Assembly (NCBI RefSeq): GCF_021869535.1
Contig: NW_026262701.1
Location: forward strand, 2,495,501 to 2,559,500
DNA from: Mytilus californianus
Taxonomy: Eukaryota > Mollusca > Bivalvia > Mytilida > Mytilidae
DNA length: 64,000 nucleotides
Direction: 5' to 3'
Position 1 is the stretch's first letter, and every line of letters begins with the position of its first letter. The notes below the pieces were generated by a model, which saw only the letters and a program-made list of their open reading frames with translations, searched no databases and was not told the DNA's origin. The position numbers and the translations under genes were made by a program. Of this stretch, positions 23,447-34,809 are shown in pieces.

Positions 23447-23867
23447 ACATAGGCAGCAACCCAACCATGAAGATTTAACAATCATTCGGGCTAACGACCA
23501 TTTCCATAGTTGTTCTAATGGACGATTTAAGGTATTTCCATTGTATATGGTGAATCGCCAAAATGATTTTCTCCGGATGAAGAAAGAATAATTATTCATA
23601 AACATTCTCAACCCGGGATTAAATGATAAATAATATTTTATTTTTTATTTAAATAACATTTTAAAGACTTTACTCAAATTTTAAAATGGAATTAGTAATC
23701 TCACTTGTATATGTTAACGTCATATTATTGTTAACGTCAATCAATTGTTTTGTATAACACTTATGTATACAAGTCACATTACCTTAAGATCTGCGAAAGC
23801 AGTGAAAGCGCTAGTAAAAGGGATGAATTGAAACCGTTATTATATATTATTAATTTTCTTATATGTA

Positions 23868-24915
23868 TATACAAACCTGTATTAAGAGAACACTCAAGAG
23901 AGAAGGCAAAAGTGGTCTCTTAATACAGGTGGTCTGAATACAGGTTCCCCAATTTGAATAGAAGGAAGCATGTATGTGCATTATAACTTTTGAACGTACT
24001 AGTGTAAGTAAACAATACTGTATTGGTCTCGTATGTATATCCACTATGACTAATTATGAGAACTGTTCATTATCTAATTAAATTTTTTCCTTGTCTTTTT
24101 GTATTTTCTTTTTATTTGTTCATACATAAAAAGACAGGGTTCTAGTTATATTAGGTCCAATCTAATTACTGTGAAAATACCCCAGGGTGCAGAGCCCTCA
24201 CATGTTCTTCAAGATTTTATATGAATTGTCTCATAATGCATTTCATATACGTTTTATTCAATTAAAAATATAATTTGATCGCGTGTTCCTTATAACTGCT
24301 AAGAAATATTTATTTCTCTAGCCATGCTAATTATATTGTGTAATCATCAACCTCATCATCGTCATTTTTGGCATTTTTTGTCACATTTATATAACTGCCA
24401 GTAGCTCCGTTTGAATAATCAATTTCACTCCAAACACGAGTTGAACTTTAAAATAATTAGCAATAAGCGATCTTTGGCTTGGTAAAAGACAACCTGATTG
24501 TTGAACTTTGTGGTAATCAATCGTCTAAACTCGGTCGATTTCGTTCTAGCGGATTCACTCGAGAATTGCCGATTGTTAGAATGTCAACAATCGGCTATCC
24601 TCGAGTGAATCCGCTACTCTCGCAAGGGAATCGGCCGAGTTTAAACGAGAGGAAAGTCAACATCGATTATCAAAATGGCGGTACAATTACACTTTGAAAG
24701 TCGCTGATCCTTCCAAGTAAATTGTGGTCGTTTAAGACAGAGCATGTGGTCGTTTTAATCAAATTAATGCGGTCGCTGGTCGCGTTAAGCAGGTGGTCGC
24801 TTAATACAGTTAAAATATATAAAGGAATCTATGGGGGGGGTGCTGGAAAAGTGGTCGTTAGCAACAGGTGGTCGTTCAATACAGGTGGTCGTTAAGGCAG
24901 ATTTTACTGTATATA
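23868..24915. repeat. 'Gtggtcg...aatacag' repeat cluster with foldback core
   Basis: Imperfect copies of 'aggtggtcgcttaatacag' occur at 23910-23950 and repeatedly at 24720-24905, with an inverted 'cctgtattaagagaacac' at 23876. Between them, 24524-24645 is a near palindrome with arms of about 55 bp ('ctaaactcggtcgatt' and 'gcggattcactcgag' recur inverted). The layout suggests a non-autonomous DNA element with subterminal repeats and a nested foldback. Positions 23447-23867 are AT-rich and unassigned. Confidence 0.5.
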
Positions 24916-24917
24916 TT

Positions 24918-26625
24918 GAGGTAAGTTATATGGCCTTCCAAATACCGTTTCGATTCCTAACATCACTGAAGAGACATTAATTGTCGAAATCCGGATATGG
25001 TGTACAAATTTTTGCACCTCATGTTTGCGGTATACCATCTTTTCCGCTAGTTTATTGTTTTCTGTTTGGTAATAAATTAATAATAAGATCTATTTTGTTA
25101 CATCTTATGATTCGTTTATTTGGCAATCGCCAATGGCAGTCAGCAGGATTTAAGAACATCAGTTGTTCGACCTGCTAGTCAAATGCGTTTTGTTAAAATA
25201 TACTTTTTCACTCATTTGATCTTTTGGAAAATGTTGTTTGTGCTGTATTTAGACCCCTCTAACAAGAAATTTGTTTTGCATCCACACGTATAAAAATTGC
25301 GGTTTTAATTCAACGCAATCATAGGTTTGAACGTTGTTTTCAATTTAGACTTGTTTATTTTTTTTCGTTTGGGCTTGTATTATATTTGCCTTAGGGTTTA
25401 TATGATCCGTTCATCCTATTTTGACTCTTTCAAAATTCAAGAGTCTATCCTGAATTGAGGTAAAAAGTAAAATCACAAAAATACTGAACTCCGAGGAAAA
25501 TTAAAAACGGAAGGTCCCTAATCAAATGGCAAAATCAAATGATAAAACACATCAAACGAATGAACAACAACTGTCATATTCCTGACTTGGTACAGGCATT
25601 TTCAAAAGTAGAAAATGGTGGATTGAACCTGGTTTTATAGCGCTAAACCTCTCACTTGGCCTTCCAAACACCGTTTCGATTCCTAACATCACTGAAGAGA
25701 CATTAATTGTCGAAATCCGGATATGGTGTACAAATTTTTGCACCTCATGTTTGCGGTATACCATCTTTTCCGCTAGTTTATTGTTTTCTGTTTGGTAATA
25801 AATTAATAATAAGATCTATTTTGTTACATCTTGCGATTCCTTTATTTGGCAATCGCCAATGGCAGTCAGCAGGATTTACGGACATCAGTTGTTCGACCTG
25901 CTAGTCAAATGCGTATTGTTAAAATATACTTTTTCACTCATTTGGTCTTTTGGAAAATGTTGTTTGTGCTGTATTTAGACTCCTCTACCAAGAAATTTGT
26001 TTTGCATGCACACGTATAAAAATTGCGGTTTTTATCCAACGCAATCATAGGTTTGAACGTTGTTTTCAATTTAGACTTGTTTATATTTTTTCGTTTGGGC
26101 TTGTATTATATAGTCTTCGGGTTTATATGATCCGTTCATCCTATTTTGACTCTTTCAAAATTCAAGAGTCTATCCTAAATTGAGGTAAATTATATGGCCT
26201 TCCAAATACCGTTTCGATTCCTAACATCACTGAAGAGACATTAATTGTCGAAATCCGGATATGGTGTACAAATTTTTGCACCTCATGTTTGCGGTATACC
26301 ATCTTTACCGCTAGTTTATTGTTTTCTGTTTGGTAATAAATTAATAATAAGATCTATTTTGTTACATCTTATGATCCGTTTATTTGGCAATCGCCAATGG
26401 CAGTCAGCAGGGTTTAAGAACATCAGTTGTTCGACCTGCTAGTCAAATGCGTTTTGTTAAAATATACTTTTTCACTCATTTGGTCTTTTGGAAAATGTTG
26501 TTTGTGCTGTATTTAGACCCCTCTACCAAGAAATTTGTTTTGCATGCACACGTATAAAAATTGCGGTTTTTATCCAACGCAATCATAGGTTTCAATTTAG
26601 ACTTGTTTATTCTTTTTATATGCAA
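24918..26625 (+). repeat. Family B satellite array, left block (about 3 units)
   Basis: The unit of about 540 bp begins 'ggccttccaaataccgtttc' at 24932, 25658 and 26196. It contains 'gaagagacattaattgtcg', 'ttgcacctcatgtttgcgg' and 'ccaacgcaatcataggttt'. The first-to-second spacing is 726 bp because a family H fragment (25455-25657) is inserted; the next spacing is 538 bp. The third unit is cut short at about 26611. Frames of 60-80 codons recur in each unit but shift between units, so I read the array as non-coding. Confidence 0.9.
25455..25657 (+). repeat. Family H fragment inside the satellite
   Basis: It matches 1925-2090 and 3985-4170 ('aaatactgaactccgaggaaaatt', 'tgtcatattcctgacttggtac'). 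It explains the long spacing between the first two B units. Confidence 0.8.
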
Positions 26626-26716
26626 CAAATTTCTTGTTAGAGGGGTGTAAATACAGCACAAACAACATTTTCCAAAAGACCAAAAAGTGAAAAAGTATAT
26701 TTTAACAAAACGCATA
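26612..26716 (-). repeat. Inverted family B fragment
   Basis: 'gcaacaaatttcttgttagaggggt...' to '...aaaagtatattttaacaaaacgcat' is the reverse complement of an internal B segment. It abuts the truncated third B unit head-on, marking a rearrangement breakpoint. Confidence 0.8.
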
Positions 26717-26934
26717 TATATATATGACTTTTGTGTGAAATTGACTTTTCAATACTTCGACGGTTGAATGCCGCAGTTGTAATTTATTACATCTGTATGA
26801 ATTTTAAATACTGTGAGGGTTGAATGCCACAGTTTATAAACATTAATTGCGAGGTAAAATGCCGCAATGTATCAAGTTTTGTTACATGTGTATATTATGT
26901 TAACTTATATTTAATTAATTTTTGCTTGGTATTC

Positions 26935-27860
26935 ATTATTTCATTTGTTTTGCAGACCAATGGAAACAATTTGAGGGCTATGCCAATGATTCGAGATTTG
27001 CCAGTGTTATTCGAGATTTACCTTCTTTCGTAGAATCAGCAAGATCCACTTTTTCCATTAAAACATACAAGTGCTATTTTAAGAAGTTTACCTGCGACGA
27101 TCACAACAGTTTCGCTATATTTATGTGGACTAATTCAACAGGGATCCAGTGTCGCCCTTTTATTCAATTAAATGGTTTCATGATTTTCATTTCAAACATA
27201 ATACTTGTTCAGATAAATTTCTAGGTCTTATTCATGAAGACGGTAGGAGATTGTTAAGCAAACCTATAATTAAAAAAGAGCCTATATTACACCTGATATA
27301 TTAAAGAGAATTGTTTGGAAATTTGGAGATTCTAATGATCTTAAGAAATTGAAAGTAGTAGTTTTATTTCTGTTAGGTTTTTTTTTTTTTTAAAGATATA
27401 GCGATTTAGCCAATATCAAGATGAACAATATTGAATTCAATGACAGTCATATAAAAATTTGTATTGAGAAAAGTAAAACTGATTTGTACAGAAGGGGTTA
27501 TTCTGTTGTTATAGTTTCTACATGTACAGATTTATGTCCTGTTCTTTGGTTAAAAAGGTATATCGGTTTAGCTAAGTTGGATTTGAATTCAGATAGTTAT
27601 ATTTTCAGGGCGCTTTCTTAATTTAAATCTAAAGCTGTTTATAAATTATGCAGTATTAATAATTCATTATTATATACTAGAGCTAGGGAGATTTTGTTAG
27701 AGAGTTTGGCAGACATTGGTTTAGATAAGTCTAAGTTTGGGCTTCATAGTTTAAGAAACGGTGGCGCCTCTACTGGTGCTTCTGATAAAGCCAAAGATGG
27801 GTATATTAAAGACATTTTAAAATCTCAGATGGCCGTATCTTTGAATCTTGGCATATAATT
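26935..27860 (+). pseudogene. Tyrosine recombinase fragment of a YR retroelement
   Basis: Frames on the + strand carry an N-terminal SAM-like part (IRDLPSFVESARSTF followed by YKCYFKKF), then RYSDLANIK with the first catalytic Arg, KSKTDLYRRGYSVVI, LCPVLWLKRYI, LLYTRAREILLESL, and FGLHSLRNGGAS with the catalytic His-x-x-Arg. The recombinase would integrate the circular DNA intermediate of a DIRS/Ngaro-type element. Stops and frameshifts (one in a T run at about 27380) break it. The segment after GGAS jumps directly to AKDGYIKDILKS, so the region with the usual second His and the approach to the nucleophile is deleted. Confidence 0.82.
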
Positions 27861-27999
27861 CTCATAAAACATTTATTTCCTTTGTTACGTCAAGTTACTG
27901 CGAGTAAACCAAGCCTACATTTTGACTTGCCTCTTATTTAGCCATGTACTATATAGATTAGAAATGTTTTACATTCGAACGAATTTATGAGGGAGAATT

Positions 28000-28500
28000 T
28001 AAATTTATTTCTATTCCGTTATATTTGGATTTTCTCTTTTCTATTTCTATCTTTAGAAACTGTAGAACTAGTTTGTAGAACTAAAATTGAGAATGGAAAT
28101 GGGGAATGTGTCAAAGAGACAACAACCCGACCATAGAACAGACAACAGCAGAAGGTCACCAACAGGTCTTCAATGCAGCGAGAAATTCCCGCACCCGGAG
28201 GCGTCCTTCAGCTGGCCCCTAAACAAATATATAAACTAGTTCAGTGATAATGAACGCCATACTAAACTCCAAATTGTACACAAGAAACTAAAATTAAAAA
28301 TTAAAAATAATACAAGACTAACAAAGTTAGTTTGATTAGTATCTAATTTTAAGTCTTTGGTTAGTATTGCACGGGCATTTCTTAGGCGGTATTACGGGTG
28401 GGGTTCTATAGTCATATATAAGTCCGATACTTGTATAGTATGTATCGAGGTGCTCACAGTAACTTCTAAGTACAACAAGTTCTGCATAGTATATTATTTA
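28000..28500 (+). repeat. YR-element terminal/untranslated repeat copy, with family F insert
   Basis: 28000-28087 plus 28326-28490 match the reverse complement of 37044-37285 ('attccgttatatttgg', 'actgtagaactagtttgtagaact', 'attacgggtggggttctatagtca', 'gaggtgctcacagtaacttc'). The 37-kb copy is the leader of the - strand gag frame; this one follows the recombinase, as a terminal repeat would. Family F splits it at 28088-28325. Confidence 0.82.
28088..28325 (+). mobile_element. Interspersed repeat, family F (SINE-like insert)
   Basis: It runs from 'aaaattgagaatggaaatgggg' through 'cagcgagaaattcccgcacccggag' and 'cgtccttcagctggcccc' to 'aatacaagactaacaaag', interrupting the YR terminal repeat. 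From memory this is a very abundant mussel repeat. No internal promoter boxes were verified, so 'SINE-like' is only a size-based guess. Confidence 0.7.
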
Positions 28501-28539
28501 CATTATGTTATAATGATTAAGTGTAGAATAGCTAGATGT

Positions 28540-28650
28540 GTGTTTGTTTAGAGAACAACGTTCAAACCTATAATTGCGTTGGATAAACAAGTCTAAATTG
28601 AAAACAACGTTCAAACCTATGCTTTTGTTGGATAAAAACCGCAATATAGT
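28540..28650 (-). repeat. Two inverted family B scraps
   Basis: 'gaacaacgttcaaacctat...gcgttggataaa' appears twice in a row, both reverse complements of the B unit. Confidence 0.75.
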
Positions 28651-28766
28651 CCTATATGTATGGTTTACAAAATCTAATATATTAAGGTATACCATATGTG
28701 CGATGACCATCGCACTATGGTTTGTATAAACACATCTATATACCTTAATATATAGATGTTACATAT

Positions 28767-29564
28767 GTAGGACTCTAAAGTGCGATGGGGACGCTAAAGT
28801 GCGATGGTCACGCTAAAGTGCGATGGTATACGCTAAAGTGCGATGCCTCCATACGCTAAAGTCCGATGGTCCGCGAAAGTAAAGACGTAAGAAACGTAGT
28901 TGGATTATGACGTTAACAGTCGTTTATACAAACCAAAAATGAACATGCTGAAGGATAAATTAAGAGTATTTGATTAACAACTTTTAAACCAAATATCCAT
29001 GACTTAATTAATTTAAACCTAACCGTGCTTTGTCGGCTGAAGCAAATGAGTTTTTTCTTCATGTGCTGGATGCAGGACTTGTATCCTGCAGTCGACCATT
29101 TTGCTATATAGGATCATATAGATACAAAATGGTATACGCACATTAGTGATAGACTGTGTGAATGGCAAGCTACGCCAATTATCACAATATTTAATACGCC
29201 CGAATTGTTAAAAATTAATTTACAAGAAATATAGTGTTTTGTGACACCTAAATTACCTTTTTAGCAATTATTACGTGGTCGGTCTTCTAAATTTAGAAAC
29301 AATCACTTCAGCCTACCAGTAGATTATAATGCCTATCACATATGGTATACCTTAATATATTAGATTTTGCAAAAGGACTATTTTTACATCTTATGTTCTT
29401 TAACGTTTTTAAAGCCCTCGAACCTTACCCTATTGGTCCATCGCACTTTAGCTTCATATACCACCCTACTTTAGCAAACAAACAACCATCGCACTTTAGC
29501 GTAGACCATCGCACTTTAGCGTGACCATCGCACTTTAGAGTACCATCGCACTTTAGAGTCTTAC
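28767..29564. mobile_element. Foldback DNA element E1 with subterminal repeats
   Basis: The terminal inverted repeat is GTAGGACTCTAAAGTGCGAT (left) against its complement at the right end (...GAGTCTTAC). Just inside each end are about five copies of a roughly 20-bp motif, cgctaaagtgcgatggt, in opposite orientation in the two arms (28774-28875 and 29435-29555). The interior of about 560 bp has no coding frame. This is the plan of a non-autonomous DNA transposon whose transposase binds repeated subterminal sites. A longer relative, E2, lies at 60070-61453. Confidence 0.78.
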
Positions 29565-29577
29565 ATATATATACATA

Positions 29578-29975
29578 TACAAGTCTAAATTGAAAACAAC
29601 GTTCAAACCTATGATTGCGTTGGATAAAAACCGCAATTTTTATACGTGTGCATGCAAAACAAATTTATTGGTAGAGCGGTCTAAACACAGTACAAACAAC
29701 ATTTTCCAAAAGACCAATAAAGCGAAAAAGTATATTTTAACAAAACGCATTTGAGTAGCAGGTCGAACAACGGATGGTCTTAAACCCTGCTGTCGACTGC
29801 CATGGCCATTGCCAAATAAACGGATCACCAGATGTTATAAAATGGACCTTAATTATTAATTCAATACCAAACAGAAAACAATAAACTTGGTATACCGCAA
29901 ACATGAGGTGCAAAAATTTGTACACCATATCCGGATTTCGACAATTAATGTCTCTTCAGTGATGTTAGGAATAAA
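29578..29975 (-). repeat. Family B unit, inverted
   Basis: This is most of one B unit in reverse orientation, ending 'acaattaatgtctcttcagtgatgttagga'. It lies between element E1 and the pol end of the - strand YR retroelement. Confidence 0.88.
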
Positions 29976-30440
29976 ATATATATCTTAAGGAAGTTAGCTT
30001 GTCATGTTTTTGGATTTTTTGTCAGATTTTCGGAATCCTCTGGTTTTATCTACTTGAATGCCTTAAAAAATTTTGCCCATTGACCCCCATTTTTCTTTTT
30101 AAAAATCTTTTACATGCATAATTATAAGCCATCTGTGAAAGTCTTATAAAATCTTAATTATTTTTTAATAGTTTTTGAGAACTTTAACTTGTCAATGATA
30201 AAGCTATGAAAAATCAAGAGAGAATATTTTCCCGCCAAAATTTCAATGGCTAATATCTCGAAAACAAGCACATTGACCTATATTTTATTTTTGCTCTTTT
30301 TGTTCCTTTATTAATCCCCTATCAATATATACTAGTGTTATGAAAAGCTTGTTATTTTGAAACTGAGTAGCGAACTTCTTTAACTGCGGCTTTCACTCAT
30401 CGCAGAAAGCACTGTTCTACAAACTGAAACGTTTTCCACA
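29976..30440. other. Unassigned stretch
   Basis: No recognised repeat. It may contain the decayed 3' continuation of the - strand pol gene. Confidence 0.4.
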
Positions 30441-30470
30441 GCTCAAACTGTCCAATGTACATAACAAATG

Positions 30471-31114
30471 TTAATATCGAGAGAAATCTAGTAACAAAAC
30501 ATACACATTGCTGTTAAAAGGTTTCTGTGCGAATAAACTTTTTTCTTGTGAACTTTTTGTAAACAAGTTCATAGGTTTTACATACTCTCTAAATTCTATA
30601 ACAAAATCTTTAAATTTGTCTGTAAATCTATTGAATAAACTAGGCCAAAACAATGCTGATTTCCATTTTGGTACAACTAATGTACCTTTAGCTCTACATA
30701 ACTGCATTTGATTTAAACATTTACTTACTAAATACCCTGGAGGAACTAACTAGTTATTATGACCAGACCAATCACATGCAAAAGCATCAACCCCTGAGGT
30801 ATCCGGTCTAAAATATTTAGAATTAAAAAATTCTACTTTTCTGTTTTTAGAATCTGCAAAACAATCACATGTGAATGGTCCCCACAATGAACTGAAATAT
30901 GTAAAAATATGCTTTGAAACGCCACAATCATCATAATCAAATATTTACTCAGATAGTCTGCATAATAACTCTCATCTCTATGAATCCATTCAACGTCTAA
31001 GAAAATACCACAAGACAAACACATGTGGAATATACTTAAAGCAATGCTCTGTAACACCATTTTCATGCTACCTTTGATAACAATATGTACGATATTTTGG
31101 TTATCTGTATACAA
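30471..31114 (-). pseudogene. YR retroelement RNase H and pol C-terminal region (- strand)
   Basis: Frames show YTDNQNIVHIVIKGSMK and, further on, LDVEWIHRDESYYADYLSK, the catalytic-Asp segments of the RNase H domain in DIRS/Ngaro-type pol proteins. They are followed (30471-30707) by LCRAKGTLVVPKWKSALFWP, a conserved stretch after RNase H in these elements. Stops separate the pieces. Confidence 0.8.
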
Positions 31115-31263
31115 CTTGAAAAATGTTCCTGCTAATTCAGACTTGAAACATGAAGCGTTATTTTCTACAGTTTTTAATTCTCTCCATGTAGAACTTTTGT
31201 AAATATTACACGTTGATGCATTCTATTCATAGGTACGATTCGTTTAAAAGATAATGACTCGCA

Positions 31264-31509
31264 CTAAAAATACCAAAATTTTAACTCTTCTAAAATATAA
31301 TCATTTACTAGAATTACATCATCCCATGAATTTCTACAACATACTAACATATGAATGTGCTTCGTCATTATCTGACAAACATTACCATGTGCAGGAATCA
31401 TGAAAATAATTTTCCCGCAGATTTTTGCTATGTTTCTACAAGTAAAATACGTTTTACCTTCAACTAAATTTGAAATAGCCTTTTTACATCGCGATGACCT
31501 TGAGGTCAA
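31264..31509 (-). pseudogene. YR retroelement RT thumb/connection region (- strand)
   Basis: This frame of 81 codons (RNIAKICGKIIFMIPAHGNV, then ILEELKFW) matches the region between the RT palm and RNase H of DIRS-type pol. It is separated from the RT part at 32401 by about 890 bp of inserted or unrecognised DNA, including two hairpins. Confidence 0.7.
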
Positions 31510-32400
31510 TCCGATGTATTGCTATCGCCTAGATTTCCATTATGTAAATTAGTTTTGGGTTTGTAACCGATCTATAAACATGATAAATATGCGCACACAA
31601 ACGAGTGCAAAATAACATTCCTTATCGTTTGATATAAATACATCTCTTCAATGAATACTGATAAAAATATTTTTGTTTACAATATAAATTAATAATATGA
31701 AAATGTTTTGTAGTTAGATATATATATATAAGTAAAAAATCATTGATAATATCAATGCACACGTACCGAAAAATTATGCTAAAGCATGCGGAAGAATATC
31801 TCAAAGAACTTTTTGCGACAATACCGTCAAGGACCGGTAACTCTGTAATTGTTTTTGCGGGAAAATATGAATGCCTACTCGTATCCAATCTTAGAAAAAT
31901 CGAATTTTTACAGAAAAGTTTCCACAATGCACTGGCATTGCACTATTATTAGAATAGTAGAATGGAATGATATACAAATGGATGAAAATCATATATATAT
32001 GTAACTTTTATTCTAATATAATATATAACAACAAATCAGTGTATACTGATTTGTATCACTACAATATAATAGTTATTACGGTGAAGTTGAATTTCCTGTC
32101 ATTTATTCATCATCCACGCACGAACTTGTCTCAGAAAAAAATATATCTCTGTACATTAACCTCAGTTTCAGGTAAAGAGATATGTTGTTTAATTTTTTTC
32201 TGAGACAAGTGCTTTTGACCATCCTCAAGAACTTGTGGTCATCCGATGTTCAGCAGCCGGTTGTACGAACGTGTCATTAGTCTAATGAGTTATTAAGTCT
32301 TCATTAGCCTAATGCATCATAAAGGCTTAATGAAGACTTAATGACTCATTATGTTAATGCCACGTTCATACAACCGGCTGCAGTACTTCAGTACTTTGAT
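31510..32400. other. Insert within the - strand pol, with two hairpins
   Basis: 32124-32150/32176-32210 form a hairpin around 'acttgtctcagaaaaaaat'. 32254-32380 is a near-perfect palindrome of about 127 bp with ends cagccggttgtacgaacgtg and the complement. The rest (31510-32120) is AT-rich, with a 69-codon + frame at 31743-31952 that I cannot place. Confidence 0.65.
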
Positions 32401-32753
32401 TTAATGTTTTAATTTTTTAGTCGATATTTCTAAAGTACAATCTCTAAAATTCCAGACGAAACCCAACCAGTCGATCACTTGGACTGGTTCCCATATACTC
32501 TTTTCTGTATTCAAGTTAGCAATAAAACCAGAAAGCAGTAAATCTTTTTCGACTACTAGTATTTTTGATATTTTTGAACAAGCTTCAAAATTTTCTACAA
32601 TTCCCATACCGTCGTCTAAATAAACAACCATAGGAAGTCCTAATGATCTCCAATATTTAACTAAAACACGTACTGTCTTTGTAAATATATGACCGGCTGA
32701 TGAAAGTCCAAAAGGTAAAACTGTAAAAGAAAAATATCTTAACGTCTCACCAT
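32401..32753 (-). pseudogene. YR retroelement RT palm, interrupted by a second YR element
   Basis: Reading leftwards from 32753: YFSFTVLPFGLSSAGHIFTK (motif B region), MVVYLDDGMGI (motif C, catalytic YLDD intact) and VIDWLGFVWNF. The upstream half of this domain is at 36487-36620. Removing 32754-36486 joins the two halves in frame. The apparent frame continuation to 32871 lies in the inserted element's terminal repeat and is not RT. Confidence 0.88.
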
Positions 32754-32916
32754 ATTGTTTTTTATCCGTAAATAATTTTTTAGCACGTAGGTTTGTATTT
32801 ACCGCGCTTTCGCTCATGCATTTTGCAAACCCCATTTTTTCAAGCCTCGTTTGAGTGGACCATGCTTTCAAACAGTACTTTGCTCATAGCTGCACGCTAA
32901 AAAAATTGATAGCTTT
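32754..32916 (+). repeat. Split direct repeat A1
   Basis: It starts attgttttttatccgtaaat and contains 'gcaaaccccattttttcaagcctcgtttga' and 'gctgcacgctaa'. It is repeated at 36076-36237 with about 90% identity by eye. Confidence 0.88.
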
Positions 32917-32919
32917 AAA

Positions 32920-34061
32920 ATGGCACAAGGACTCGATCCAGGGGAACAATTAAGCGACATTATTGAAGGACTTAGACGCCGAAAAGGTAAACAGTCTGAT
33001 TTGAACGAATCTGATGACGAATTTCAAGATTTTTTCTACGAGTTTCAGCCGGAAAAGGGGAGTACCGCCAACCCCACAACAGAATCAGTGCCGTCGTCCG
33101 TCAGCTCGGAAGAAAAACAGTTAAAAGAGCTACAGATTGAAAGGAAACTGGCGCATTTACGCCAGCAAATTGAAAAGGAAAAGGAAAGTTTACGGACTTT
33201 GCAAGCTTCAGTGATCAAGATCCCCGCCGGCACACAGGCGTCTCCACAGCAACTTTCGACAAATGTAGTAGCAGGTGAGACATTTAACTATCAACGCTAA
33301 CACAGAACGTAAAGCACTACACATTTTGTCTTTCATATGGCCAGAACCTGTCGAACAATTTCAAAATTTTACTCTAGGGGGCGAAGTAGAGTTCCGTGTG
33401 GGCAAGAAGAAAACTTTAGATAAAGTAACAATTGAAGAATCGGGATACGCCAATATTAAAATCATGCAGGAATTAGCTAAGCAAAAGCCTCTGAATATAG
33501 ATGGGTATCTTTCTTAACTATACAGCTGACAATTACCGTCTAGCGGCAAGAAATGTGTGGTATTCCGTATTAATGTATGACAAGGAATATCGTCAGAAAC
33601 AAACAGATGAATTATTTGAATGGGATACTTATCGACAAGACCTACGCGATTTTCAGTTAGTCGCAAAACATGAGAATCCAACAATGCCAGCGTTTTCGGA
33701 AGCGTCTGTTAGAGTATCAAAGGGCAGGGGAAGGAATTCGAGGTCAACGACGGAGGAACGTCGCAAAGGCCCTTTCCTTCCGGATGGGCGAGAAAGTTGT
33801 CGTAGTTTCAACTATAATTCTTGTTTCCGTAATGACTGCAAAATTATGCATAACTGCGACATTTGTTTCTCTAGTGCACATTCCGCATTGCATGGCCATG
33901 GTCAACCGATGACAAAAGCAAAAAAACCAGGATGTGCCTCAAATTCAAAACTAGTTGTAGAGAACAAGGCGACTTCCGCAAATGATACTTTGCATTTTGA
34001 GGCTTGGTGTCGCCTTTTACCTAGTGATACTCATTTTGGATGGAGTGAAAAATGGTTTTAA
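32920..34061 (+). pseudogene. Gag-like region of the PAT/Ngaro-like element
   Basis: The first ATG after A1 (32920) opens an acidic N terminus followed by a Glu/Lys/Leu-rich segment likely to be coiled coil (EEKQLKELQIERKLAHLRQQ). Frames shift near 33290 and 33510. The middle part (HILSFIWPEPVEQFQNF and YTADNYRLAARNVWYSVLMY) looks like the globular gag core. The C-terminal part has a Cys/His cluster, C-x7-C-x4-C-x3-H-x-C-x2-C (within 33797-33865), like the gag zinc fingers of DIRS/Ngaro elements. Gag would package element RNA. It is broken by two frameshifts. Confidence 0.72.
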
Positions 34062-34075
34062 ATTGAGTACAAAAT

Positions 34076-34809
34076 TTGGTGCATTATCCTGTGAATCGGG
34101 AAAGCTATTCTTCTGCTTTTAATCTTCGCACTCAAGCAGAAAATCAAATAAGAAAAGAAATTGCCTGGGGAAATTATGTTGTAACTAACAAAATTCCAAC
34201 TCTTGTCAGTTTTTTAGGGGCCGTGCCTAAACCAAATGGTGATATTCGCGTTATACATGATGCTTGTCAGTTGGAATTTCTTTAAATTCCTATACAAGTG
34301 ATACAAATTGTTCTTACATGGATATGCGGCATGCTTTAAAACTTATCAAACCTAATAATTATCTAGCAAAAGTTGATCTGAAAAGTGCATACAGATCTGT
34401 CCGTTGTCACAGTTCTGATCATGATTAACAGGCTTAAAGTGGACCTTTTCTGGCAATGATATTCCTACTTATACGTATGATTCAAAGCTACATTTTGGCC
34501 ATTCCCGCAGTCCAAAAACTTTTCAAAAGCTAAATGAAGCTGTGTGTTTTATTATGAGAAAGGTAATATAATGTAATATGTATTGCATATTTGGATGATT
34601 TTTTAATAATTGCAGATACAATGTGTTCTTGTAGAAGGGGGTTACAATTGTTGATACGTACTTTACGAGAATTAGGTTTTAATATTAATTGGTCCAAAGT
34701 AGAGGGTTCATCACAACGCATTACTTTCTTAGGTATAATTATAGATACCCGCAAATTAACATTATTCATGCCAAAAGAGAAACAGTCTAAATTTTACAAT
34801 TTTTATTGA
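34076..34809 (+). pseudogene. RT domain of the PAT/Ngaro-like element
   Basis: NLRTQAENQIRKEIAWGNYV and LGAVPKPNGDIRVIHDA are RT entry motifs; YLAKVDLKSAYRSVRCH (about 34361-34410) is motif A. Several stops follow. AYLDDFLIIAD at about 34585-34617 is motif C with the catalytic Asp pair intact, then FNINWSKVEGSSQRITFLGI. The domain is spread over three frames. Confidence 0.85.

Noticed and set aside
31743..31952. 69-codon frame between pol fragments
   Set aside because: No recognisable motif, and it sits in AT-rich insert DNA within a dead element.
32754..32871. N-terminal extension of the - strand RT frame (and its copy at 36002-36193)
   Set aside because: Both lie in the A1/A2 repeats of the inserted + strand element. 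The frame crosses the insertion border by chance.
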